From UBA6168 sp965222975 (lineage in GTDB: Bacteria; Bacteroidota; Bacteroidia; Chitinophagales; Saprospiraceae): 64,000 nt of DNA. The stretch spans positions 149,150 to 213,149 of the forward strand of contig CBDCVJ010000064.1 of the NCBI GenBank assembly GCA_965222975.1. Reading direction: 5' to 3'. How positions within the stretch are numbered: the stretch's first letter is position 1; each line of letters starts with the position of its first letter. The position numbers and the translations under genes are program-made. The notes beneath the pieces were generated by a model that did no database searches, was not told the origin of the DNA, and worked only from the letters and a program-made list of their open reading frames with translations. This document shows, one piece after another, positions 7,461 through 16,102 of this stretch.

Positions 7461-8492
7461 ATGAGATCTATTTCATTCGAAAAATATTTTAGTTTAAAAC
7501 AATTGCCACCTTTGATTGATGTCAGGTCGCCTGGCGAATTTGAAAAAGGCCATGTGCCTAGGGCTTTCAATCTACCACTGTTTAGTAATGAAGAAAGGGC
7601 AGAAGTGGGCACTCTGTATAAACAAACAAGCCGGGAGGCTGCCATGTTGAAAGGGTTGGAAATAGCTGGTAAGAAAATAACAACTTATGTAACCCATGCC
7701 AAGAAAATAATAAAAGGAAAAGATGTTTGTTTCCACTGTTGGAGAGGAGGAAGGCGGAGTACCAGTATGGCTACATTAATAGAATTCATGGGGTACAATG
7801 TAATGACTTTGGAAGGCGGATACAAAGCATATCGGCGATTCGTACGCCGAGAATTTCATGAGAAAAAAATGAACCTGATTGTTCTTGGTGGAAAAACAGG
7901 TGCCGGCAAAACAGATGTCCTGAAAGAACTCTCTCACTTAGGAGAGCAAGTCATTGATTTGGAAAAACTGGCATGCCACAAAGGTTCTGCTTTTGGTGCA
8001 CTTGGAGAAAAACCACAACCCACTGTGGAGCAATTTGAAAACAATTTATACGAAGAGCTGAGGAAAATGAATTTGTCCAATAGGGTTTGGATAGAGAATG
8101 AAAGCAAAAGTATTGGGCGCATATTTGTTCCAGATGGATTTTGGGAGCAATTGGGCAAGGCGGTTTTTTTCGAATTGGATGTGCCTTTTGAAAATAGGGT
8201 AGAAAGGTTGGTCAGGGAATACGATCAATTTCCCAAAGAAGAACTGATCGCTGCTGTTGAAAAAATAAAAAAGAGAATGGGCGGTCAAAATGTAAAAGCC
8301 GCCATCGAAGCATATGAAAAGGGCCATGTTGAAGATGCAACTGCTATAGCCCTTAGATATTATGACAAAGCATATCAACATGCCACCGACCAAAAAGAAT
8401 TTTCAGTAAAACATTTACTTGAAAGCACTAATGCTGTTCCTTTTTCAACCGCAGAAAAATTAATAGAGCAAGCCAATGAACATGGATACTGA
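7461..8492 (+). CDS. mnmH: tRNA 2-selenouridine synthase
   Basis: 343 residues (also called SelU or YbbB). It converts 2-thiouridine at the wobble position of Lys, Glu and Gln tRNAs to 2-selenouridine through a geranylated intermediate, using selenophosphate. Residues ~5-125 form a rhodanese domain beginning LIDVRSPGEFEKGH, with the catalytic loop CWRGGRRS; Cys93 is the expected active-site residue. A P-loop GGKTGAGKT follows at ~143-151 and leads the C-terminal nucleotide-binding-like domain. The last 17 bp overlap selD, so the two are translationally coupled and SelD supplies the selenophosphate. A cluster of start options is avoided by taking MRSISFEKYF, which directly precedes the rhodanese fold. 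Confidence 0.93.
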   Translation: MRSISFEKYFSLKQLPPLIDVRSPGEFEKGHVPRAFNLPLFSNEERAEVGTLYKQTSREAAMLKGLEIAGKKITTYVTHAKKIIKGKDVCFHCWRGGRRSTSMATLIEFMGYNVMTLEGGYKAYRRFVRREFHEKKMNLIVLGGKTGAGKTDVLKELSHLGEQVIDLEKLACHKGSAFGALGEKPQPTVEQFENNLYEELRKMNLSNRVWIENESKSIGRIFVPDGFWEQLGKAVFFELDVPFENRVERLVREYDQFPKEELIAAVEKIKKRMGGQNVKAAIEAYEKGHVEDATAIALRYYDKAYQHATDQKEFSVKHLLESTNAVPFSTAEKLIEQANEHGY

Positions 8493-9531
8493 AACATTGC
8501 CAATCAAGTTGACGCAATACAGTCATGGCGCAGGATGTGGCTGTAAGATTTCTCCAAAAGTTTTGGATAAAATTCTCTTGCAGCATGGAGGTGAAGCCAT
8601 GTTTCCAAATCTATTGGTGGGAAACGACGAGCGGGACGATGCTGCCGTTTTCGACCTTGGGGACGGAACTGCTATTATTAGCACAACGGATTTTTTTATG
8701 CCTATTGTAGATGACCCGTCGGATTTTGGCCGCATTGCTTCCGTGAATGCTATCAGCGATATTTATGCGATGGGCGGAACACCATTGATGGCAATCGCCA
8801 TCCTCGGTTGGCCTATCAATAAATTGCCACCGGAAGTTGCGAATGAAGTGATAATTGGAGGCCGCATTGCTTGCTCGGAAGCAAACATCCCATTGGCAGG
8901 AGGGCATAGCATTGATAGCCCCGAACCTATTTTTGGACTGGCAGTAACAGGAAAGGTAAATATCAAGAACCTCAAAAAAAATGGGGGCGCAAAACCTGGC
9001 GACTTACTTTTTCTAACCAAACCTATTGGTGTTGGCATACTGTCAACTGCTCAAAAGAAGGATAAATTAAAAATGGAACATGCTCACATTGCAAGGGACA
9101 GCATGGTGCAATTGAACAAAGTCGGTGAAATATTTGGCAAAATGGAATGTGTAAAGGCTATGACGGATGTAACGGGTTTTGGCCTTTTTGGGCATTTATC
9201 GGAAATGTGCGAGGCCTCCCAAACCTGCGCTATTATTTCATTTGAAAATATCCCTCTATTGGATAAAGCCGTTATAGATTACTACCTTTCAGAAAATTGC
9301 ATTCCAGGCGGTACCCACCGCAATTGGGATAGTTATGGCCATAAGATTGGCCAAGTCACCGATTATCAAAAGCACATTTGTTGTGACCCACAAACGAGTG
9401 GTGGCCTTTTAGTAGCAATTGACCCCAGACATGAAAATGATTTCATCGCAACTGCAGAAGAACGCTGCATAACCCTTAAACCGATAGGAAGAATGACAGA
9501 AAGGCGGGAAAAGCTCGTTTATTTAAAATGA
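8476..9531 (+). CDS. selD: Selenide, water dikinase (selenophosphate synthetase)
   Basis: 351 residues. It makes selenophosphate from selenide and ATP. The N-terminal segment LTQYSHGAGCGCKISPKVL is nearly the same as in E. coli SelD. The catalytic position is Cys21 (not selenocysteine) and the essential Lys is Lys24. The AIRS-type nucleotide-binding fold follows, with NDERDDAAVFDLGDG and TDVTGFGLFGHLSEM. It overlaps the end of mnmH, which points to use of selenium for tRNA modification. No selA, selB or selC is in the window, so selenoprotein synthesis is not supported here. ATG at 8476 or 8482 are both possible starts. Confidence 0.95.
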   Translation: MNMDTETLPIKLTQYSHGAGCGCKISPKVLDKILLQHGGEAMFPNLLVGNDERDDAAVFDLGDGTAIISTTDFFMPIVDDPSDFGRIASVNAISDIYAMGGTPLMAIAILGWPINKLPPEVANEVIIGGRIACSEANIPLAGGHSIDSPEPIFGLAVTGKVNIKNLKKNGGAKPGDLLFLTKPIGVGILSTAQKKDKLKMEHAHIARDSMVQLNKVGEIFGKMECVKAMTDVTGFGLFGHLSEMCEASQTCAIISFENIPLLDKAVIDYYLSENCIPGGTHRNWDSYGHKIGQVTDYQKHICCDPQTSGGLLVAIDPRHENDFIATAEERCITLKPIGRMTERREKLVYLK

Positions 9532-9627
9532 ATACAGTATTTCCTATCCATGGAGAGCAGGAAGCACTATATCAAGAAATTTTGACCCTACCATGACCAA
9601 TGATTGACAGACCGTGGGCTTCATTCC

Positions 9628-9659
9628 TTTGAGCAAAGCCACTTTGTACCTTAATTTTG
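9628..9659 (+). promoter_or_regulatory. Bacteroidota-type promoter for ccmE
   Basis: A TTTG at 9628-9631 and a TAATTTTG (TAnnTTTG) -7 box at 9652-9659 are separated by 20 bp, the arrangement known for primary-sigma promoters in Bacteroidota. The predicted start of transcription is ~10 bp before the ccmE ATG at 9677, so the leader would be very short. Confidence 0.6.
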
Positions 9660-9676
9660 CGAAAAAACAACCAGCA

Positions 9677-10075
9677 ATGAAAAAAATATATATCGTCGCC
9701 TTTGTAATGATCGCTGCAGCCATCGTCATGCTAATGAGCGCTGCCGATGATATGAGCACTTACTCTTCGTTTAAAGAAGCCCGTGAGACAGGCAATAAGG
9801 TGAAAATCGCCGGGCAGCTTTCCAAAGACAAAGAGATGGTTTACGATCCGCAAGTAGATCCCAATTATTTTACTTTTTATATAACTGACACAAAAGGGGA
9901 GGAGCATAAAGTTGTGCTGCACGGTGCTAAACCCCAAGACTTTGAACAGTCAGAACAGATTGTCGTCACGGGGCGCATTGCAGGTGATGAATTCATTGCT
10001 TCTGATTTATTGATGAAATGCCCATCAAAATATAAAGACGAAGAGGTTTATATAAAATCAACCAAATCAAGTTGA
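9677..10075 (+). CDS. ccmE: Cytochrome c maturation haem chaperone, Cys-type
   Basis: 132 residues from the ATG at 9677. An upstream in-frame start is rejected because it adds a non-conserved stretch before the membrane anchor and precedes the promoter. A single N-terminal membrane segment (IYIVAFVMIAAAIVMLM) anchors a periplasmic OB-fold with VKIAGQLSKD, YFTFYITDTKGEEHKVVLHG and VVTGRIAGDEFIASDLL. The haem-attachment motif reads MKCPSKY, so the usual His of HxxxY is Cys, as in the known CxxxY variant of CcmE found in some bacteria and archaea. It lies upstream of ccmF, its partner in haem delivery to apocytochromes. Confidence 0.85.
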   Translation: MKKIYIVAFVMIAAAIVMLMSAADDMSTYSSFKEARETGNKVKIAGQLSKDKEMVYDPQVDPNYFTFYITDTKGEEHKVVLHGAKPQDFEQSEQIVVTGRIAGDEFIASDLLMKCPSKYKDEEVYIKSTKSS

Positions 10076-10100
10076 CAGCATTTTTGAATAAAAGTTAATC

Positions 10101-10231
10101 GTAACTATTTAGCAGGGTTGTTTTCTTTAGAAAAATTTCCGATTTTTTAAAGAAAACAACCGCCTCTTAGGAGAGAGAAAGAAGAAAAAATGAAATTTTT
10201 TCTTCTTTCTCTCTCCATGCTGAACAGTTAC
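10101..10231. mobile_element. Foldback element 3, GTAACT-ended
   Basis: A 131-bp element between ccmE and ccmF. Ends GTAACTATTTAGCA (10101-10114) and TGCTGAACAGTTAC (10218-10231) are inverted copies with 3 mismatches. Flanks AGTTAATC (10093-10100) and AGCTAATC (10232-10239) form a 7/8 direct repeat. It contains two hairpins. One is a 14-bp perfect stem at 10116-10161 (GGTTGTTTTCTTTA arm). The other is a 21-bp perfect stem with a 5-nt loop at 10170-10216, whose arm starts GGAGAGAGAAAGAAG. The second hairpin's arm and loop recur in the element at 3354-3428. It may attenuate ccmE-ccmF transcription. Confidence 0.7.
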
Positions 10232-10323
10232 AGCTAATCTAAAATTAGAACTGCATTGCTGAAAGTTGATTTTAGGAAGCGGAAAGTCAACTAATCTCTG
10301 ATCACTATTCACAAACCACCTCC

Positions 10324-13167
10324 ATGGAAGAAATACAATACATTGGCGAAAACCTTCTTTATAAAAATGTGGGTCAATTCGCTATTATCTTAGGTTTTGT
10401 GATGAGCCTGTTGGCAGCAGCGGGCTATTTTTTTGCTACCCAAAACAGGCATAATGATTTATTTTCTTCTTGGCGGAAAATAGGACGGGTAGCATTTACA
10501 CTTCATGGGTTGAGCGTATTTACTGTGATGGCCATGCTTTTTATCGCTATGGTCAATAAATGTTTTGAATACCAATATGTGCAGTTGCATGTATCAGAAG
10601 ATTTGCCATTTCGATATGTTTTTTCCGCTTTTTGGGAAGGGCAGGAAGGGAGTTTTCTCTTGTGGATGTTTTGGCATGTGGTCTTGGGTTTCATACTGAT
10701 GTGGCGGGCAAAAGAATGGGAATCTCCTGTCTTATCGGTTTTAGCGGGTGTACAGGCTTTTATATTTACCATGATCCTTGGGATTTATATATCTGCCGAA
10801 TCAAAAATTGGAAGTAATCCGCTTTTGCTTTTAAGGGATACAATGGATATCCCGCTTTTTAATAATGCCGACTATGTTAGTTTATTGCAGGGAAATGGAT
10901 TGAACCCATTACTGCAAAATTATTGGATGACCATTCACCCACCGACCTTGTTTTTGGGTTTTGCCTCTACCGTTGTCCCTTTTTGTTTTGCCATTGCCGG
11001 CCTTTGGACGAAGCAGTATAAAGCATGGTTGAAGCCAGTGCTTCCATGGGCTTTATTTAGTGCTTCTATTTTGGGCATTGGTATTTTGATGGGCGGAGCA
11101 TGGGCTTATGAAGCATTGAGTTTTGGCGGTTATTGGGCATGGGATCCCGTGGAAAATAGTTCACTTGTGCCATGGATTATATTAGTAGCGGGAATTCACA
11201 CCCATTTAATTGCACGCCATACAGGCTATTCCGTTAAAAGCACTTACCTATTTTATATTTTCACTTTTATAATGATTTTATATTCTACTTATTTAACCCG
11301 GAGTGGAATATTGGGTGAAACGTCGGTGCATTCATTCACAGAAATGGGACTAGAGAATCAATTGATTTTATTTATTTTATTTTTTACCTCACTTGGTTTA
11401 GTGATTTATTTTTTAAGAAGAAAAGAAATGCCATCCCCCAAAGAAGAAGAAGCATTGCCATCGAGAGAGTTTTGGATGTTTATTGGGGCATTGGTTTTAT
11501 TGTTTTCCGCGGTTATAATAACGGTCTCAACATCCCTTCCTGTTTTTAATAAAATTGTAAATGCATTTGTTCCGGATTTTGATGGATATACTATTAATGA
11601 ACCGATTGACCATTATAATAAATACCAATTGTGGATTGGGGTGTTTATTGCCTTATTGAGTGGATTTGGTCAATTTTTAAGATATAAAGGGTTAAATTGG
11701 AAAAATGTATCCGGTGATTTTTGGAAACATATTGGGATTATTTCAGTGATTACTTTAGTCCTTACGATTGCCTTTAGTTTCTGGATAGAATTAAAAGCTT
11801 GGCAGTTTTGGCTGCTTGCATTTACTGGCTTTTTTACGGCAGTTGCAAATATGGATTATTTAATTTCTGCAATAAAAGGGAATATGCGCTTAGCGGGGTC
11901 AGTGTTTTCGCATGTAGGATTTGGGTTGATGGTAATAGGGGTTATTGCATCTGGATTAAATAAAAGCCATATTTCTTCCAACCCTGTAATGCAAAGAGGA
12001 TTATTACCAGAAGAAATGTTGCAAAATAATGTGTTGTTATTTAAAGGCATGCCCATGTTCATGAGTGGTTATAGGGTGACTTATGAAAGCGATACATTAA
12101 TAGGCAACCTCCGTGAATTTGTTGTGAAATATGAAAAAATGAATGGAGAAGGGAAAGTTGCTGAAGAATTTACGGTCAAACCAACAGCCACCTATGATAA
12201 TAAAGTGGTTAAAGTGAGTGCATTTAATCCCTCGACTAAACGCTATATTGATCGGGACATATTTACCCATATTGCAACTTTGTCACCAAGGGAAAGGGAT
12301 TTTGAATTGGCCAGAACGGAAGAGGACAGTTTGAATTATTTGAATTATAATTTGGGAAAAGAAAATGTGATAGTCATTTTGGATACGGTGGAAACTACAT
12401 CTTCTAACACAGTTCTGCCAACAAAAGCATATATTATTGATTACAACAGAAACCCTACTCATCCCGATTATGAACCACAAGAAGGTGACTTTGCATTTAG
12501 CCTTAAAATTGCCTTTGAAAAAGACGATACGGTGTTTTATGCCGAACCGGTTTTATTGTTGCGCCAACAATTAATGTATTCTTATTCTGTACAATTAAAT
12601 GACCTATCTTTTAGAGTAAGATTAAGCGATAAAACGCTCGATGCACTATTTCCACCAGAAGAAGAATTGGGGTACAATTCCTTTACCTTCAAGCAAGGAC
12701 AATCAATTCATTTAAATGGTTTGGATATTACTTTTGAAGGATTTAATAGACAACCTAAACACCCTGGATATCGGGCGCAAGATGGTGATATTGCCGTTGG
12801 TGCAACGTTTAATATAATTAGTAGCGATGGAGAAAAATATAGTGCAGAACCTTTGTATTTAATTCGTGGTACATCCCCTTTTAATTTAAAAGATGAAATA
12901 AGAGCGCTTGGATTACATTTGCGTTTTACAAGCATTAACCCAGATACTGAACAAATAGAAGTATTGATTGCACAGCATGACAATAGTCTTGAAAATATTC
13001 CAGTAGAAATTGCCAAAAAATCATTTAGGTCGGATTATATTGTATTAGAGGCAATTATTTTTCCCGGCATTAATTTATTTTGGTTAGGCTCCACGATGAT
13101 GATGCTCGGGTTGGGTGTCAGCATGTTTAGGAGGAGAAAAGAAAAAGCAATAGCACAGATAAAATGA
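10324..13167 (+). CDS. ccmF: Cytochrome c haem lyase CcmF
   Basis: 947 residues, an inner-membrane protein with about a dozen membrane segments in the first ~560 residues and one at the extreme C-terminus. The haem-handling region carries MTIHPPTLFLGF and the tryptophan-rich motif YWAWDPVENSSLVPW (~270-285), which define the CcmF/CcsA superfamily. A ~330-residue soluble periplasmic domain (~570-910) precedes the last membrane segment. It should receive haem from CcmE and attach it to CxxCH motifs of cytochromes c, such as the one encoded near 56.7 kb. No ccmA-D, G or H gene is adjacent. Upstream sits a foldback element, and the DUF2520 gene starts inside its stop codon. Confidence 0.9.
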   Translation: MEEIQYIGENLLYKNVGQFAIILGFVMSLLAAAGYFFATQNRHNDLFSSWRKIGRVAFTLHGLSVFTVMAMLFIAMVNKCFEYQYVQLHVSEDLPFRYVFSAFWEGQEGSFLLWMFWHVVLGFILMWRAKEWESPVLSVLAGVQAFIFTMILGIYISAESKIGSNPLLLLRDTMDIPLFNNADYVSLLQGNGLNPLLQNYWMTIHPPTLFLGFASTVVPFCFAIAGLWTKQYKAWLKPVLPWALFSASILGIGILMGGAWAYEALSFGGYWAWDPVENSSLVPWIILVAGIHTHLIARHTGYSVKSTYLFYIFTFIMILYSTYLTRSGILGETSVHSFTEMGLENQLILFILFFTSLGLVIYFLRRKEMPSPKEEEALPSREFWMFIGALVLLFSAVIITVSTSLPVFNKIVNAFVPDFDGYTINEPIDHYNKYQLWIGVFIALLSGFGQFLRYKGLNWKNVSGDFWKHIGIISVITLVLTIAFSFWIELKAWQFWLLAFTGFFTAVANMDYLISAIKGNMRLAGSVFSHVGFGLMVIGVIASGLNKSHISSNPVMQRGLLPEEMLQNNVLLFKGMPMFMSGYRVTYESDTLIGNLREFVVKYEKMNGEGKVAEEFTVKPTATYDNKVVKVSAFNPSTKRYIDRDIFTHIATLSPRERDFELARTEEDSLNYLNYNLGKENVIVILDTVETTSSNTVLPTKAYIIDYNRNPTHPDYEPQEGDFAFSLKIAFEKDDTVFYAEPVLLLRQQLMYSYSVQLNDLSFRVRLSDKTLDALFPPEEELGYNSFTFKQGQSIHLNGLDITFEGFNRQPKHPGYRAQDGDIAVGATFNIISSDGEKYSAEPLYLIRGTSPFNLKDEIRALGLHLRFTSINPDTEQIEVLIAQHDNSLENIPVEIAKKSFRSDYIVLEAIIFPGINLFWLGSTMMMLGLGVSMFRRRKEKAIAQIK

Positions 13168-13943
13168 AAATCGTCCTCATAGGTGCGGGTAATGTTGGGT
13201 ATCATCTTGGCAGGAAACTGCATCGGGTAGGGGAGGCAATTATTCAGGTGTTTAGCCGTAAATTATATAAGGCGAAAAATTTAGCAAGCCAGATTAATGC
13301 GCAATATACCAGCAGCCTGAACCGAATTTTAAAAAATGCCGACCTTTATATTTTGGCTGTGCACGATGATGCAATTCGTGATATTGCCATTAATTTATTC
13401 AAAAATGGAATTGATGACAAATTAATTGTACATACTTCTGGAGCAACCCCAACCACTATATTTGAAAATGTTGGCCTTTCCCGTTTTGGTGTGTTCTATC
13501 CTTTACAAACTTTTTCTATATCCAAAGAGCCAGTTTTCGAAAAAATACCTTTTTGCATTGATGCAAATACAAACAGCGACATTGAATTCTTAAGAAAATT
13601 GGCACAAAAAATCTCACCCAATGTTCATTACATTGATAATCAGCAAAGATCATTAATTCACGTGGCAGCCGTTTTTGTTAATAACTTTTCTAACCACCTA
13701 TTCCACATCGCTGATGAAATATTAAAAAACGAAAATTTGTCATTGGAAATATTATTGCCACTCATCGAAGAAACGGTCAATAAAATAAAAACCAACAGCC
13801 CGTCAAAAATGCAGACAGGACCTGCCAAAAGGGGGGATGAAGCAACCATAAAAAACCACTTGGAATTATTGGAATCCAATCCCAAATATCAAAAGATATA
13901 CGAATTGCTTACTGCTTCTATTCAAGAATCCATTTCAAAATAA
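13164..13943 (+). CDS. Rossmann-fold and DUF2520 domain protein
   Basis: 259 residues. The N-terminus is a nucleotide-binding Rossmann fold (IVLIGAGNVGYHLGRKL), and residues ~75-100 give the ILAVHDDAI and LIVHTSGATP segments seen in F420/NADP-dependent and pyrroline-5-carboxylate-reductase-like enzymes. The helical C-terminal half (~125-255), with HVAAVFVNNFSNHL and GPAKRGDEATIKNHL, is the DUF2520 domain. The reaction is unknown. The start codon overlaps the ccmF stop (ATGA), so it is co-translated with ccmF; why these two are linked is not evident. Confidence 0.85.
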   Translation: MKIVLIGAGNVGYHLGRKLHRVGEAIIQVFSRKLYKAKNLASQINAQYTSSLNRILKNADLYILAVHDDAIRDIAINLFKNGIDDKLIVHTSGATPTTIFENVGLSRFGVFYPLQTFSISKEPVFEKIPFCIDANTNSDIEFLRKLAQKISPNVHYIDNQQRSLIHVAAVFVNNFSNHLFHIADEILKNENLSLEILLPLIEETVNKIKTNSPSKMQTGPAKRGDEATIKNHLELLESNPKYQKIYELLTASIQESISK

Positions 13944-13958
13944 ATAAAATTGTTTTTT

Positions 13959-14240
13959 ATGCGCATTATCGGAAATATAGACCATCCAAATATGAAAATT
14001 ACCATTTTCAAAATGGACAACAAGATTTCCATTAAATTTGAATTGGGTTTATATGAACAAACTTATAAATTTCGTGAAAGCGAATTCATGGAAAACATGG
14101 AAGATGCGAAAAAATTGGTTGATGCTACTATGATTGGCGAGGTGCTAAAAAACTTCAATTATATGCACAAAGCTAAAAACGAAGCTTTAGGACAGTTGGT
14201 GAAAATGGAAGAAGAAGGGGAATTTCCGGTAATTATATAA
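13959..14240 (+). CDS. Conserved small hypothetical protein
   Basis: 93 residues from the ATG at 13959 (a TTG nine bases earlier is less likely). It is charged, with alternating strands at the start (MKITIFKMDNKISIKFELG) and helices after (ENMEDAKKLVDATMIGEVLKNFNYMHKAKNEALGQLV). No signal peptide or membrane segment. It follows the DUF2520 gene by 15 bp on the same strand and stops 3 bp short of a convergent gene, so it is probably the last gene of the ccmE-ccmF transcript. I do not recognise a family. Confidence 0.6.
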   Translation: MRIIGNIDHPNMKITIFKMDNKISIKFELGLYEQTYKFRESEFMENMEDAKKLVDATMIGEVLKNFNYMHKAKNEALGQLVKMEEEGEFPVII

Positions 14241-14243
14241 GCA

Positions 14244-15377
14244 CTATTTATTCTTTTCAAAGAAAAACAAAAGACCAATGTCTAATGAAAAAAGTTTCCT
14301 GTCTCTTGGCTTGAATTTATTAGAATTTTCAAAATTGGCCCAGGAAATGTTTTTATTAGTTGAGCATTCCAGAGCAATGTTTTCATTAATGAAGTAATTA
14401 ATACCAACGCCTAATTGGATGTCATGAAAAATTGAAGTAGAATTTCTATTCGCTACTTGAATTGCATAAAAATTTTCTGAGGCGGAAAATACATATGAAA
14501 CTTCCGGGAAAAAACCAAAACGATTTCCTGCATGAAAATAATATCGGACAAATGGCCCCGTACCAAAAGAAGCCCACTTTAAATCTTCTTTAATATTAAT
14601 AGAGAATAGTATGCTTGCCCCTGCCGCTATTTTGTCAGAAGCGAACCATCCGAATTTTGGTTTCATGGAAAGCGTATTCGGTGCATCCGATTTTTGGAAA
14701 ACCCATGTTGTGAATTTTTTGTTTTTATTAATTGAAGGCGCCTCAAATTTTTTTGTAAAAGTGAATTTGTTTAAAAGGACTTGTAAGCCTGCATTAATCA
14801 AAGCTGGCGGCGCCTTATACCACCTGAAATTAAATTCATTGTTATCTCTTTGAATCCATTCGAATATGGGAACAGTGACAATCGTTTCAAAATAAAAAGC
14901 TCGGTTGATTCTTTTTATCAACCCAATGCCTCCATTGCAGACAAATTCACTCAGTGATCTATTGAATAAAGGAAAAACTTTTGAGTCAAATTTTTCTCTA
15001 TTGTAATCAAGTTGAAGATGTGCCAGTAAGCGCCATTTTTGTTTAGCTTCGCCAAAATAATTCCTGATATATAACCCTGCATTTAAGTTTGAGACTGAAT
15101 ATTTTCCAGAAGGTAATCCGAGAACTCCTGAATCAACATAATAAGTTTCAGTAATTAGGTGTTGCAGTTCAGTTCCTACTATTATATGTTCTGATAAAAA
15201 TCTTCCTGCCGAAAAACTGTTTTTAAATTTAGTTTCAATAAAGTCTACATTTTTTGTGATGTGAGATGTATTTGCGTTTGACTTTAGACTAACAAGCCAA
15301 TCGCCTTTTGAGATTTGGCCATTAAGTGTAGTATGCAAATTTATTGAAATAATGATAGAGAGAATTAATCCTTTCAT
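14244..15377 (-). CDS. Outer-membrane protein with two barrel-like halves
   Basis: 377 residues with a signal peptide (LILSIIISINLHTTLNG). The mature protein looks like two similar beta-barrel halves. The first, residues ~22-205, has FSAGRFLSEHIIVGTEL, LNAGLYIRNYFG and LLAHLQLDYNRE. The second, residues ~230-377, has IAAGASILFSINI, GPFVRYYFHAGNRFGFFPEV, IQLGVGINYFINENIAL and a terminal LFSLDIGLLFFF strand. Both have the spacing of eight-strand OmpA-like barrels, so a tandem duplication is likely. Function unknown. The kinase gene lies just upstream, 13 bp away, on the same strand. Confidence 0.6.
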   Translation of the reverse strand: MKGLILSIIISINLHTTLNGQISKGDWLVSLKSNANTSHITKNVDFIETKFKNSFSAGRFLSEHIIVGTELQHLITETYYVDSGVLGLPSGKYSVSNLNAGLYIRNYFGEAKQKWRLLAHLQLDYNREKFDSKVFPLFNRSLSEFVCNGGIGLIKRINRAFYFETIVTVPIFEWIQRDNNEFNFRWYKAPPALINAGLQVLLNKFTFTKKFEAPSINKNKKFTTWVFQKSDAPNTLSMKPKFGWFASDKIAAGASILFSINIKEDLKWASFGTGPFVRYYFHAGNRFGFFPEVSYVFSASENFYAIQVANRNSTSIFHDIQLGVGINYFINENIALECSTNKNISWANFENSNKFKPRDRKLFSLDIGLLFFFEKNK

Positions 15378-15390
15378 TTTGCCTGATTTA

Positions 15391-16014
15391 TTAATATGTA
15401 TTTATTTTTTGTTGAATAAATCCTTCAATAACTTTTAACGCATTGTTAAAGTGAGCATTATTGTTGATAATAATATCTGCTTCATCTTTATAAGGTAAAA
15501 TGTATTTTTCAAAAGTCGGCATAACGTGTTTTTCATATCGGTACAGGACATCCTCGATGGGGTAGTTCCTTTCAATTTGGTCTCTTTTTATTCGCCTAAT
15601 AACTTTTAGATTCTCTTTGGCATCTAAGAATATTTTCAGGTCAAGTAATTTCATGATTTCTTGGTAGTGGAATACAAAAATACCTTCCACTAAAATAATC
15701 GGCGCCGGGTAGAAGGTTAGCATTTTGGGGTTTGCTTTTTCATTGTTGAAAGTATATTCTATGCGCTGAACCACTTCCCCAGAAATAAGACGGATGAGAT
15801 CGTCCGCAAAAGATTTACTGTCAATGGAGCCAGGCATATCAAAGTTGCGGATGCCTTCCGAATCTATCTTTTGTTTTTCTCTTGGGAAATAATAATCGTC
15901 TTGGGAAATAATGCAGAGATCGGTTGCTTTAAATGAATTTCTTAGTTCTTTGATGAAGGTGGTTTTTCCAGATCCGCTTCCACCCGAGACACCTATTAGA
16001 TATGGTTTCGACAT
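15391..16014 (-). CDS. udk: Uridine kinase-like P-loop kinase
   Basis: 207 residues from MSKPYLIGVSGG; a longer start would add an unconserved 22-residue leader. The P-loop GVSGGSGSGKTT is at ~8-19. The uridine kinase/phosphoribulokinase family blocks SQDDYYFP, NFDMPGSIDSKSF, PIILVEGIFVFHY and RRIKRDQIERNYPIEDVLYRYEKHVMP follow in order. The enzyme would phosphorylate uridine (or cytidine) for nucleotide salvage. The gene is divergent from the PorV-like gene at 16103 and upstream of an outer-membrane protein gene. A related nucleoside specificity cannot be excluded from sequence alone. Confidence 0.85.
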   Translation of the reverse strand: MSKPYLIGVSGGSGSGKTTFIKELRNSFKATDLCIISQDDYYFPREKQKIDSEGIRNFDMPGSIDSKSFADDLIRLISGEVVQRIEYTFNNEKANPKMLTFYPAPIILVEGIFVFHYQEIMKLLDLKIFLDAKENLKVIRRIKRDQIERNYPIEDVLYRYEKHVMPTFEKYILPYKDEADIIINNNAHFNNALKVIEGFIQQKINTY

Positions 16015-16090
16015 AAAATTAATCCTTGTTTTTTTTTCTTGATTTTGTGACCGAATTGTTGATTGTTGCAAATGTACCAATTGCCTTGAT

Positions 16091-16098
16091 TATCTTTG
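16091..16098 (+). promoter_or_regulatory. -7 promoter box close to the start codon
   Basis: TATCTTTG, a perfect TAnnTTTG box, ends 4 bp before the ATG at 16103. Transcription starting ~7 bp later would fall inside the first codons, so either the message is leaderless or a slightly later start codon is used. Confidence 0.45.
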
Positions 16099-16102
16099 TT
16101 TT

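Noticed and set aside
8476..8550. Selenocysteine-containing SelD
   Set aside because: The catalytic position is a plain Cys codon with no in-frame TGA.
10127..10312. 61-codon minus-strand frame upstream of ccmF
   Set aside because: Runs of Lys and Phe come from the A/T-rich hairpin arms, so it is not a credible protein.
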